Assembly (NCBI GenBank): GCA_027391075.1
Contig: DAHYHI010000042.1
Location: forward strand, 1 to 64,000
From: JAJZAM01 sp027391075
Lineage (GTDB): Bacteria; Actinomycetota; Acidimicrobiia; Acidimicrobiales; Palsa-688
Length of the DNA stretch: 64,000 nucleotides
Direction: 5' to 3'
The position numbers were made by a program, and so were the translations under genes. The notes under the pieces were generated by a model. That model worked only from the letters and a program-made list of their open reading frames with translations. It made no database searches and was not told the origin of the DNA. Below are positions 53,543-61,664 of the stretch, one piece after another (position 1 is the stretch's first letter; every line of letters starts with the position of its first letter).

Positions 53543-54136
53543 CTAGCTGAAGTGCCGTTCGACGGCGGCGGCCGCCGCCGCGTCTGCTTCGCGCTCGTGG
53601 CGGTCGCCTGGATCGGAGATCTTCAGCCCGTCCGAGGTCTCGGTGCCTTCCACCGCGCCGTGCGCCTGCTGATTGACGATGTGGTGCACCTCGTGCACAG
53701 CTTTGAACGCTCCTTCCATGGTGGTCACGTCGAGACCTTTCGGGGCGACAAGGTGCGGCCCGGAGGCGAACATCTCCGCCCCGACCGATCTTGCGGCCTC
53801 CGCCGCCTGGGGACCTTCGTGGAGTTGTATACCCGACGGGTCCCGCCCCGTGGCGGTCTGCACGAAGCGACTGGTCGACGAGTCGAGCGGCCGGCCGGGG
53901 GCGGAAACGACGGAACGCACCAGGTCACCTGGGCTCGACAGCATCGACGAAACCGCTGCGTTGCCGGCTCCCTGCTGGAGCCGGGACAAGCCGGGCTCGG
54001 CGCCCGGTTGGCTTCGCTCCTGAGACGGTTCGTCGTGTGCCGGCTCGAAAGCGTTCAGGGTTGGGCGGCTTCCGCCTTGTAGCGGGGCGTGACCGGCTGG
54101 CCCGTTGGATCCTGCCATCGCATCGCTACCCGCCAT
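53543..54136 (-). CDS. small DUF4157 (eCIS core domain) protein
   Basis: 197 residues. The DUF4157 fold (about 90-170) includes DPSGIQLHEGPQAAEAARSVGAEMFASG and the zinc motif VHEVHHIVNQQ (HEVHH), with a downstream HEREADAAAAAAV motif typical of the family. Unlike the large protein it has little linker. It overlaps the end of the ATPase gene by 11 bases, so it belongs to the eCIS assembly operon. Confidence 0.75.
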   Translation of the reverse strand: MAGSDAMAGSNGPAGHAPLQGGSRPTLNAFEPAHDEPSQERSQPGAEPGLSRLQQGAGNAAVSSMLSSPGDLVRSVVSAPGRPLDSSTSRFVQTATGRDPSGIQLHEGPQAAEAARSVGAEMFASGPHLVAPKGLDVTTMEGAFKAVHEVHHIVNQQAHGAVEGTETSDGLKISDPGDRHEREADAAAAAAVERHFS

Positions 54137-56480
54137 GGCGTCGCGCCCCTTCCTTGTGGGCCGGGACTGTAGCCGGATAGTACTGTCCGAACTCGCCGGC
54201 GACGACGAGACGACCGAGCTTGCGGTACTCGAGCTGTATGGCTCTTACCAGGTCGTCCATGGAGACGGCCCTGCCGGAGTCAGCCGCAGAGTAGGCGGCC
54301 GCCGTGGCTATGCTGCGTATGTTGCCGCCCGAGAGCTCGAAGGACTTGGCGCAAAAGTCGAGGTCCAAGTCGTCGTCTCTGGGCACACCCGGAGCCAGGC
54401 AACGTTCCCACAGTGCCCGGCGCTGTTCGACGTCGGGCTTAGGAAAATCGACCACTAAGTCCAAGCGGCGGGCGAAAGCGTCGTCTACGTTGGCCCGCAG
54501 GTTGGTTGCGAGTATCGCTATCCCGTCGAAGGTCTCCATCCGCTGCAACAGGTAAGCGACTTCTATGTTCGCGTAGCGGTCGTTGGCGTCGCGGACCTCT
54601 GAGCGTTTTCCGAAGATGGCGTCGGCCTCGTCGAAGAGCAAGACTGCGTTGACCCCGTCCGCTTCGGAGAAGATCCTTTCGAGGTTCTTCTCGGTTTCAC
54701 CGACGTACTTGTCGACAACGGTCGCAAGGTTCACCGCATAGAGGTCCAACCCGAGCTCGCCTGCCACCACTTCCGCCGACATGGTCTTGCCGGTCCCTGA
54801 GTCCCCTGCGAACAGTGCCGTGATGCCGCGCCCTCTCCCGCCGCCGGGTCTCATACCCCACTCGTCCAAGACGACGCTCCGACGCCGAGCTCGCGCCGAG
54901 AGGTCTCTCAACGAGTCAGCGGTCGACGGGGCAAGGACCAGGTCGTCCCAGCCAACGCCCGGCACTATGCGCCGCGCCAGGCGTTCCAGGCCGGCACTGT
55001 TCTGGGATCTGGCACCTTGCAGGACGTGGTCTACACCAACCGGGCTGCCGTCTAGGAAGGCCTGGTTGCGAGCTGCCAATACCGCCCTAGCGACCTGTTC
55101 GGCGGATAGGACGAACTGGCTGGCGACGTCAGCCGCCGAGCTCATGTCGACCTCACTGTCACCCAGAGCCTTCTGCCACCAGGCCGATCGCGTGGCGGCG
55201 GGCGCGGCTTTGACGTCAGCGACGACCGGGACCCGGTCAGCCCAAGACGGATCCCAGGCCCTCCTTCCGTAAAAGACGACAGGGACCACCGCCTTGGCGC
55301 CAGGCGACAGCCCGACACCGACGATCCGTGACACGTAAGACCGAACAGCCGCATTGCCCAACTCGGCTATCACGTCGAGAGGACCGACCACCAAGCCGGC
55401 GTCCGTGAGGACGGCCTCACGGCGCGCCAAGGACATCAAGTTCGCGGCGTCCCTTACGGGGTCGATGTTCGCAAGGTCGATCGCAACCGTGGACTTACCC
55501 GCCGCCTTGAAGGCTCCGGCCGCCAGCGTCGTGACCGAGGCCCCGGGCCGGTCCCGTAGGTACACCATTTCGACCCCACCTTCGATCGTCCGCCCGAGCG
55601 AATCGCACAGCGAGTCGGACCACGTTGCGGCGGGATAGCTGAGCGCCCCGGCGGTGGCCAACGCAGACACCTCAGCTCCGAGCAGGTGTCCGACCACCCT
55701 GTCAGGGACATGCAGAGACCTCGACAGGGCCGGGCGGTCGGGTTCCTCGACTTCGAGTAGACCGCAGCTGACAAGGGGGCCGTCTGGAGACAGACGCCGC
55801 CGCGCCGACACCGTCCAGGGCGACTCCCCTGCCAACTCTAACGCCAGGGCGACCGTCGCTCGCCGTCTGGTTACGTCGTCGTTCAGGTATCCATACAGAC
55901 GCTCGAATCGCAAGTCCAGGTCGGGGGCTATCGCGATGAGAACGAGGTTGACGTCAGTCCTGTCGAGGTCAAGGCGTTCGGCCAGTTCAGCAAGGCGAAT
56001 GTCACGCCCGTCCATCCGCGCTCGGTATGCCTCCCGCTCCAGGGAGGCTATTGCCTCGCCGTCGTCCCACGCGAATGCTTTCGAGCCGAACCTTTCGGAC
56101 ACGATCGATGCTACGTGCTCGTCGGCCAGGTACAAGCCTCGGAAAGGATCGTCAGGGTTGGGGTCCACGGCCCTCCTGCGATCCACCAGTGCGCCGACCC
56201 GCCCGTGGACGATCCCGAGCCGTGCCAGTAGGTAGGCAGCCGAGTCACCGAGCACGCTCTCAGGGGCTCTTGCCACCGGCGGGCGTGGGGACACCGCGGT
56301 CAGATCCTCTCCGCTGGTGGCCACGGGCCCGCGAGGGACTTCGCGGGCAGAGCGCTCGACTGGTTCGACCCGGTCGATCTCAGGCGACGCCACCTCGACG
56401 GCTGGTTCTGAAACCCGCACGGAGGCTGAGGCCTGACGCGACTCGGGAACGACCCGGCGGACACTGCCCGGAAGTCTCAT
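54126..56480 (-). CDS. eCIS AAA+ ATPase (CDC48/Afp15-like)
   Basis: 784 residues. A Pro-rich N-terminus and winged-helix-like region are followed by a degenerate ATPase-like domain (about 300-420, AAGAFKAAGKST) and an active C-terminal AAA+ domain: Walker A LFAGDSGTGKT (559-566), Walker B VLLFDEADAIFGKRSE (about 613-628), Arg fingers DAFARRLD, sensor motifs ILATN. This ATPase family is universal in eCIS and helps particle assembly. The ATG overlaps the DUF4255 stop (ATGA). Confidence 0.92.
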   Translation of the reverse strand: MRLPGSVRRVVPESRQASASVRVSEPAVEVASPEIDRVEPVERSAREVPRGPVATSGEDLTAVSPRPPVARAPESVLGDSAAYLLARLGIVHGRVGALVDRRRAVDPNPDDPFRGLYLADEHVASIVSERFGSKAFAWDDGEAIASLEREAYRARMDGRDIRLAELAERLDLDRTDVNLVLIAIAPDLDLRFERLYGYLNDDVTRRRATVALALELAGESPWTVSARRRLSPDGPLVSCGLLEVEEPDRPALSRSLHVPDRVVGHLLGAEVSALATAGALSYPAATWSDSLCDSLGRTIEGGVEMVYLRDRPGASVTTLAAGAFKAAGKSTVAIDLANIDPVRDAANLMSLARREAVLTDAGLVVGPLDVIAELGNAAVRSYVSRIVGVGLSPGAKAVVPVVFYGRRAWDPSWADRVPVVADVKAAPAATRSAWWQKALGDSEVDMSSAADVASQFVLSAEQVARAVLAARNQAFLDGSPVGVDHVLQGARSQNSAGLERLARRIVPGVGWDDLVLAPSTADSLRDLSARARRRSVVLDEWGMRPGGGRGRGITALFAGDSGTGKTMSAEVVAGELGLDLYAVNLATVVDKYVGETEKNLERIFSEADGVNAVLLFDEADAIFGKRSEVRDANDRYANIEVAYLLQRMETFDGIAILATNLRANVDDAFARRLDLVVDFPKPDVEQRRALWERCLAPGVPRDDDLDLDFCAKSFELSGGNIRSIATAAAYSAADSGRAVSMDDLVRAIQLEYRKLGRLVVAGEFGQYYPATVPAHKEGARRHGG

Positions 56481-57208
56481 CCTTTGACGGTCCGGCGCTG
56501 GTGGGTGTTACGCGCCCGGCGCGGCTGGGCGGCTGCGCTAGGTCCCGACGGTTCGTGCCCATCCGGTAGGGCCGGTTCGCTCGAGCCTTCAGGCCAGGCG
56601 CGCGCCTGGCGCTCGTCGTCTTGAGCTTCGAATGTCTTTTGGGCGGAAGCTCGAAGTCGCATCGGTGCCATGACCGCTTGGGCGATGTCGAAGAACCGGT
56701 CTGGTTCTATCGCCATGTGGACTACCAGGTCGACTGAGGGCTTCAAGTCTCCACCGAGCGAGGACCACACATCGGAAACCTGCCGGTCCTCGGGCGGTGG
56801 GTAGGCGATCTGGACCCCAAGCGGCGTACCTGCCTCTAGGAGGATCGGCGTCATGTACGTGCTCGGCAGGACGTCGTAGCGCATGAAGGCCCCGAGGGTC
56901 GCTGCCAGCAGGCGGTGCTCGTCCTCGGGTCTTTGGGTCCACGCGGTTATCAGGTAGGCGAGCTTGAAGATCCTGGGCAGAGCCCGCCGTTCTTCGACAA
57001 CGCCCTCTTCGTTGCGACGCTCCCTCACGCCGACGGAGCGCCTGCGGGTGTCCTCTCTGATGTCGTAGAGGTACATATCCACCGTCGGCTTGTTACGCCG
57101 CGACGACCAGTCCCTCGTCGGTGCGTCGAAGACGACCTCCACGTCGGTGCCGTTGACCACTTCGGCCTTGACCAGTGATCTGAGCGCCTCATCAACTTCA
57201 TTTATCAT
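56477..57208 (-). CDS. DUF4255 tail terminator/cap protein (Pvc16/Afp16 type)
   Basis: 243 residues. The N-terminal MINEVDEALRSLVKAEVV, PTVDMYLYDIREDTRRRSVGVR and RIFKLAYLITAWTQRPEDEHRLL are characteristic of DUF4255, the tube/sheath length terminator of eCIS. A basic, disordered C-terminal tail follows. It is the first gene of the structural operon, after a 105-base gap to the LuxR gene. Confidence 0.9.
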   Translation of the reverse strand: MINEVDEALRSLVKAEVVNGTDVEVVFDAPTRDWSSRRNKPTVDMYLYDIREDTRRRSVGVRERRNEEGVVEERRALPRIFKLAYLITAWTQRPEDEHRLLAATLGAFMRYDVLPSTYMTPILLEAGTPLGVQIAYPPPEDRQVSDVWSSLGGDLKPSVDLVVHMAIEPDRFFDIAQAVMAPMRLRASAQKTFEAQDDERQARAWPEGSSEPALPDGHEPSGPSAAAQPRRARNTHQRRTVKG

Positions 57209-57313
57209 TTTCGTGGAATCCTCGGGTAGAAGGCAGTGAGAACGTGGCGAAGCCTACGGCTGGAGTAACCGGCTGGACTGGCTCGACTTGTCCATCGGAG
57301 CGACCATCCGCAA

Positions 57314-57934
57314 TCAAATTACGCCGACTCTCATAGCGTGGGCTACGGCGTGGACGCGGTTTCTCAGCTGATGGCGGACGATGATCCCGTGGACGATGTT
57401 CTTCACAGTCCGTTCGCTGTAAGAAAGCTTGTTCGCAATGTCCGCCGTGCCCCATCCCTCTGAGAGGAGCCTCAAGACGTCGACCTCCCGCTCGGTAAAG
57501 CCGGTCAGGGAGAGTCCTCTCGGCGCGAGAAGTTGACGCTGTAGCTTGCCTACCTGGCCCAGAAACCTTCCGACCAACTCCGGGGCCAGGCCGGCTTCGC
57601 CTTTGGCGCATGCGGCCACGACGTCTCCGAGCCGGTCCGCCGTCGCCTCGAATCGCCGTAGGATGCTGCACACTCCTGCTTCGACGGCCGGCAGCAAAGC
57701 TGAGTCGTCGAGGTGGGTCACTACGGCTAACACCCGCCGGCTACCGTCGTGGCTCGCCTCGCGAATAGCGCGAATAGCGTCAGCGTCGATTTGTTCGACC
57801 ACGACGACGATCACGTCGGCCTCGTCTTGATCGTCTGGACTCTTCACCGACACAGAGTGGCTTTTCGCAAGCTCGACCCGTATCCCCGCCGCTGAGATCG
57901 GGTCGAACGCCTCCACCTCCACTAACACGGCCAT
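57314..57934 (-). CDS. LuxR-type regulator with degenerate receiver domain
   Basis: 206 residues. The C-terminal 65 residues are a NarL/LuxR HTH (SLTGFTEREVDVLRLLSEGWGTADIANKLSYSERTVKNIVHGII). The N-terminal 120 residues have the receiver pattern but lack the phospho-acceptor: the beta-3 strand ends DVIVVVVEQI rather than with Asp, and the Lys of beta-5 is replaced (GVCSILRRF). It is therefore probably controlled without phosphorylation. It lies just upstream of the structural operon in the same direction and is a likely pathway-specific regulator. Confidence 0.85.
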   Translation of the reverse strand: MAVLVEVEAFDPISAAGIRVELAKSHSVSVKSPDDQDEADVIVVVVEQIDADAIRAIREASHDGSRRVLAVVTHLDDSALLPAVEAGVCSILRRFEATADRLGDVVAACAKGEAGLAPELVGRFLGQVGKLQRQLLAPRGLSLTGFTEREVDVLRLLSEGWGTADIANKLSYSERTVKNIVHGIIVRHQLRNRVHAVAHAMRVGVI

Positions 57935-58220
57935 CTAGCATTCCTGTCATCCAAAGCCCCGGAGGCGCTGTGCGCCGCTGCGTAGAATCCCGCGTAGGAA
58001 CCGTCGGAAAGCGACCGATCCAAAGTAGCAGAGCTAACTAATCTGTCCATCATTGCCTTTCTTGGTGCAGTTTGTCACGGGACGCTGATCAGATTATGAC
58101 GCCGACCTCTAAACGACCGCTCAACGTCGGCTCAACGGGCAGAAATTCCTGCCCGTTCGGGCAGAAATTTCGCGCCTTGCGCTTGTAGATAATTCGCTTG
58201 ACGCGGCCTAGCATCGATGC
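57935..58220. promoter_or_regulatory. divergent promoter region of LuxR and DUF4280 genes
   Basis: 286 bases without a gene. Near the tip gene are a palindrome CGGGCAG-6-CTGCCCG (58136-58155) and a half copy CGGGCAGAAATTT (58158-58170), then a candidate -10 box TAGATAAT (58186-58193) that would drive the DUF4280 gene. That gene lacks a ribosome site, so it may have a very short leader. The palindrome would be placed to block or activate this promoter. Confidence 0.45.
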
Positions 58221-58595
58221 ATGCCTAACGTGGTCGTCGCAGGAGCGATGGTCGGTTGCTCGATGAGCATTCCACCTCTGGAGCCAATGCCTTTGGCGGT
58301 CACACCGTCGGGTCCCTCAGTCACCGCCGGCCCTTTGGTGGCCACTGTGATGGCGATCACGCCGGAGAACATCGCCACGTTCGGTGACTGCACCGCCCCT
58401 GGGAACCCGGCGTGCGCCAACCCGACCAAGCAGGGGCCTTGCAAGCCGATGATCGCCGGGCCGTGGGCACCCGGTTCGGTCACCACCAAGATCGGGGGTA
58501 TGGCGGTGCTCACCGACGACTCGGTGTGCGAATGCGCTTACGGCGGTGTGATCAAGGTGATAGAGGCGGGCCAGGAGATCGTTACGGCCGTCTAG
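58221..58595 (+). CDS. PAAR-like DUF4280 spike-tip protein
   Basis: 124 residues matching DUF4280: VVVAGAMVGCSMSIPPL, ITPENIATFGDCTAPGNPACANP, GPCKPMIAGPWAPGSVTTKIGGMAVLTDDSVCECAYGGVIKVIEAGQEIV, with conserved Cys residues. DUF4280 proteins are PAAR-like and cap VgrG spikes in T6SS-like and eCIS particles. This is the only plus-strand gene of the locus, divergent from the LuxR regulator, so it can be made independently of the particle. Confidence 0.85.
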   Translation: MPNVVVAGAMVGCSMSIPPLEPMPLAVTPSGPSVTAGPLVATVMAITPENIATFGDCTAPGNPACANPTKQGPCKPMIAGPWAPGSVTTKIGGMAVLTDDSVCECAYGGVIKVIEAGQEIVTAV

Positions 58596-58621
58596 GCCTC
58601 CGCAAAGCGCACCGACTTGGT

Positions 58622-61600
58622 CTAGCTGGGGCTGATCCCGAGATCCCTCAGCGTGTTGTCGTAGTCGGCTTTTGCCTTTCGGGCTTCCATGCTGCGACTA
58701 GAAGCCTCTAGGCATGCGATCAGGATCCGCCACAGGCGATCGTGGTACTTGTCGACTTCGAGTCCGCGCCGGGCTACGGCGGCGGCGGTGTCGTGCTCGG
58801 CTCTCTCGGCGAGATTCTCAGCTAGCCGAAGGCAAGCGTCGGTAAACTCGCCTTGGAGTCGATCCCGTTGGTCGACGACCCAGTCGGCCGGTCCATCCTC
58901 GGGCAGAAGCGGGCCTGCGTAGATTTCGACCGCTCTTCGAAGACTCTCGATCTCCACGGCCTTGTCCCCAGATGTCCGCGCGCGTCTGGCTTGGATGAGC
59001 TGCCCCTCGAAGGCAACCAGATCGGCTTCTGAGCCGGGCGGAAGGTCCAGTCGGTAGGAGTCCGCCTCCCTTACGACGAGCTGCGATCCCCGTCCTGTCG
59101 CGTCGAGCATCCTGCGGATACTCGACAGTCCCACCTGCAACCGGTGCTTCGCCGTTTCGATGTCGGTGTCGGGCCACAGAGCGACGATCAGCTCTTCCCT
59201 GTGAATCGACTTACCGGCCCGCATCGCCAGCAGGTGCAGGATCGCGCGTTCCATCGGTTTCAGCTTGGTCTCGTCGATCTCCCGCCCACCGACGGACATG
59301 GCGAAACCGCCGAGGCAGCGTAACTCGACAAGAGCGGGGGGCGACGCTCGGCGAGCCTGATCCGAGGCTGCCGTGTCGGCTGGACCGTCGCCGTCACCGG
59401 GAGCCGGCGTTGCCGGCACTGCTGCGGGTAGTCCGCTGGCCGGCACTGATAGCGCATCACCTCCAACTCGCCCCATTTCAAGCAGCTCGGACACGACATC
59501 CCAAAGTCCGAGGCGACTAAGCCGCCTGGCGGCCTCTTCGAGGCGGACTGCGGACCCGTCCTGGTAAGCGAGGAGTGCAGCTGAAACGGCGGAGGCTGCG
59601 GGAACGTCGTAGAGGTCCGCTAGGGTACGCAGCTGAGACGCCGAGCTTCTCGCCAGGTCGACTTCACCGGCGCCGTGCAGCGCAAGGCATGCCGCTGCGA
59701 CGCTTTGGGCGTGGAGCACGTTCGCTCCGAGCACGGAGAACTTCTCGGCAGCTTCCGTCAGGCGAGCAGGTGCGTCAAGGTCGCGCCGGGCGACTCCTCC
59801 GATACCGGCGACCAGCGATATAAGCGCGGCACCCCACAGATCACCGTCTCTTGCGCACGCCGCGAGAAGTTCGTCGATCCGCCCGGCTCCGGCTGGCTCG
59901 CTCGTCGATCCGAGTATCGCCGCCGCTAGTCGAGAGAACCACAAGATCCCGAGGCGCTCCACCTCGTCCCGCAAGCGGTGAGACTGCGCCAGAAGGTCCA
60001 CGTCAGCCTCGGCCCGCCCGACGCAGCACTGCGTGGCATGCTCGGCCAAGGCGGCAAGTACCCGCACCCATGGGGGCAGGTCGGGTGCGGAACGGGCTGA
60101 CCGCAACAGTCGCCTCGCCGAGAGAAGGTCCCCAGCCACCAGATAACAGATACCTTCGAGGACTCTCCCGGCGGACCCGGGTATGGCAGTAGCTTGGCGC
60201 GCCGCTCTCAACGGCTGCCGGCACGTCGCCGCCCGCGCGATGCCGGCCGGGTCAGACTCCGACGCTTCGCCGGAGTCAAGCCAGACGTGAACCCTGCGGT
60301 GCATATCCCTGCACGCTGCGGCGAGCTCTGCCGAGCCGGCCAGTGTCTCGGCCCGGCGCAGCACCGATTCGGCTCGGCTGAGGTTTCCGCTCCTGACCAG
60401 CATGGACGACACGGACATCATCATCAGCGGGTCCGAGTCGAGCAGCGACGAAGGGACGGCTTCGACGAGCATCTCGTCGACGGAGTCGCTGAGCGTTCCC
60501 AGGTTTGCGTGGAGGCCGTCTGGGGCGCCACCTCGGTAACGATGCTCCCGGATCAGACGCCTGACGGACTCCCAGTCTTCGCAGCGCGCGTACGCTTCGA
60601 GCGCGTCGTCGTAGCGACCACGGGCTTCGAGGATTTCCGCTGCACGGCGGTGTTGGTCCCTGGCCGCTTCGAGGCCGGCGGCGGCGACGAGCTTGGCGTC
60701 GAGGTACGACACGAGCACCGAGTGATAGCGGAAGGCGTCACCGGCGACGCGTTCGGTGAAGATCTGCCGCCTTTCGAGCTCTGCGAGCGTTGCACGGGCT
60801 TCGTCTGCGTCGCAGCCGAGGAGCTCCGAGCAGCTGTGCGGGTCGGGACGACGCAATACCCCGGTCGCAAGCAGGAACTCTGCGAGATGGGGCTCCAAAC
60901 CGTCGAGCGCCTGGCGACCGAGGTAGTCGCTAACGAGTCTGGCTCGGCCGGTGAGCGCACCCATCAGCTCACGGCGCTGCGCTTCGGGTCTCCTGGTCGT
61001 GGCGAGGTAGAAAAGCTGGAGGTATGCGGCCCATCCCGCGGTGCGCCGCGTTAGGGTCGCCGCTTCCTCGGGTAGCAGAGGCTCCGAGTACACCTTGCGG
61101 AACAGGTCCTCCACCTCCCACGAACGAAAGCGAAGGTCGTCAGGGCCGTACTCGACGAAGTCCCCTCCCACCTCTAGCTGAGACACGTCCGCCCCGAGAC
61201 GCTCCCGGGAGGCCACGATCAATCTCCAGTTCTGGGGCAGCGACTCCACGAGACCGCACAGTGCTTGCCGTGGTTCGCCGTCGCCGAGCAGGTGGGCGTC
61301 GTCGACTGCGACTAGAAGCGTCTCGCCTCCCGCGGCACGGATAGCTCGAAGCTCCTCGATGCTCGACGCTAGAACAGCCCCCACCGCCTGGTCGCCACCG
61401 GACAAACCGGCAGCGGCAATGCCGTCCGCGATCCAACGGGCTACATCCTCCTCTCGCGCGGCGTGAGCCGGGGCGGAACCACACCATGCGACAAGACCAC
61501 GGAAGCTGTTGGCGATCTGCCCCAACAGGACGGACTTCCCAGACCCTGCCGGAGCCACCAGGTACGCGACCCTGAAGCTGTCCGGGTCGCTGAGCCTCTC

Positions 61601-61660
61601 GGCGAGTCGCGGGCGCAGAAGGCCGGACCGGGAAGGCCACTGGTTGCGTCCGAAGGCCAT
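58622..61660 (-). CDS. ATPase-TPR-BTAD transcriptional regulator (reversed AfsR layout)
   Basis: 1012 residues. An N-terminal MalT/STAND-type ATPase with Walker A VAPAGSGKSVLLG (about 34-46) and Walker B TLLVAVDDAH (about 114-123), a long TPR-like helical middle (about 330-750), then a C-terminal OmpR-type winged helix (about 778-875, LKPMERAILHLLAMRAGKSIHREELIVALWP) plus BTAD (about 880-1012). AfsR has the DNA-binding/BTAD part at the N-terminus; here it is C-terminal. It starts four bases after the Ig-like membrane protein gene and is probably cotranscribed with it. It convergently meets the tip gene. Confidence 0.85.
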   Translation of the reverse strand: MAFGRNQWPSRSGLLRPRLAERLSDPDSFRVAYLVAPAGSGKSVLLGQIANSFRGLVAWCGSAPAHAAREEDVARWIADGIAAAGLSGGDQAVGAVLASSIEELRAIRAAGGETLLVAVDDAHLLGDGEPRQALCGLVESLPQNWRLIVASRERLGADVSQLEVGGDFVEYGPDDLRFRSWEVEDLFRKVYSEPLLPEEAATLTRRTAGWAAYLQLFYLATTRRPEAQRRELMGALTGRARLVSDYLGRQALDGLEPHLAEFLLATGVLRRPDPHSCSELLGCDADEARATLAELERRQIFTERVAGDAFRYHSVLVSYLDAKLVAAAGLEAARDQHRRAAEILEARGRYDDALEAYARCEDWESVRRLIREHRYRGGAPDGLHANLGTLSDSVDEMLVEAVPSSLLDSDPLMMMSVSSMLVRSGNLSRAESVLRRAETLAGSAELAAACRDMHRRVHVWLDSGEASESDPAGIARAATCRQPLRAARQATAIPGSAGRVLEGICYLVAGDLLSARRLLRSARSAPDLPPWVRVLAALAEHATQCCVGRAEADVDLLAQSHRLRDEVERLGILWFSRLAAAILGSTSEPAGAGRIDELLAACARDGDLWGAALISLVAGIGGVARRDLDAPARLTEAAEKFSVLGANVLHAQSVAAACLALHGAGEVDLARSSASQLRTLADLYDVPAASAVSAALLAYQDGSAVRLEEAARRLSRLGLWDVVSELLEMGRVGGDALSVPASGLPAAVPATPAPGDGDGPADTAASDQARRASPPALVELRCLGGFAMSVGGREIDETKLKPMERAILHLLAMRAGKSIHREELIVALWPDTDIETAKHRLQVGLSSIRRMLDATGRGSQLVVREADSYRLDLPPGSEADLVAFEGQLIQARRARTSGDKAVEIESLRRAVEIYAGPLLPEDGPADWVVDQRDRLQGEFTDACLRLAENLAERAEHDTAAAVARRGLEVDKYHDRLWRILIACLEASSRSMEARKAKADYDNTLRDLGISPS

Positions 61661-61664
61661 GGCG

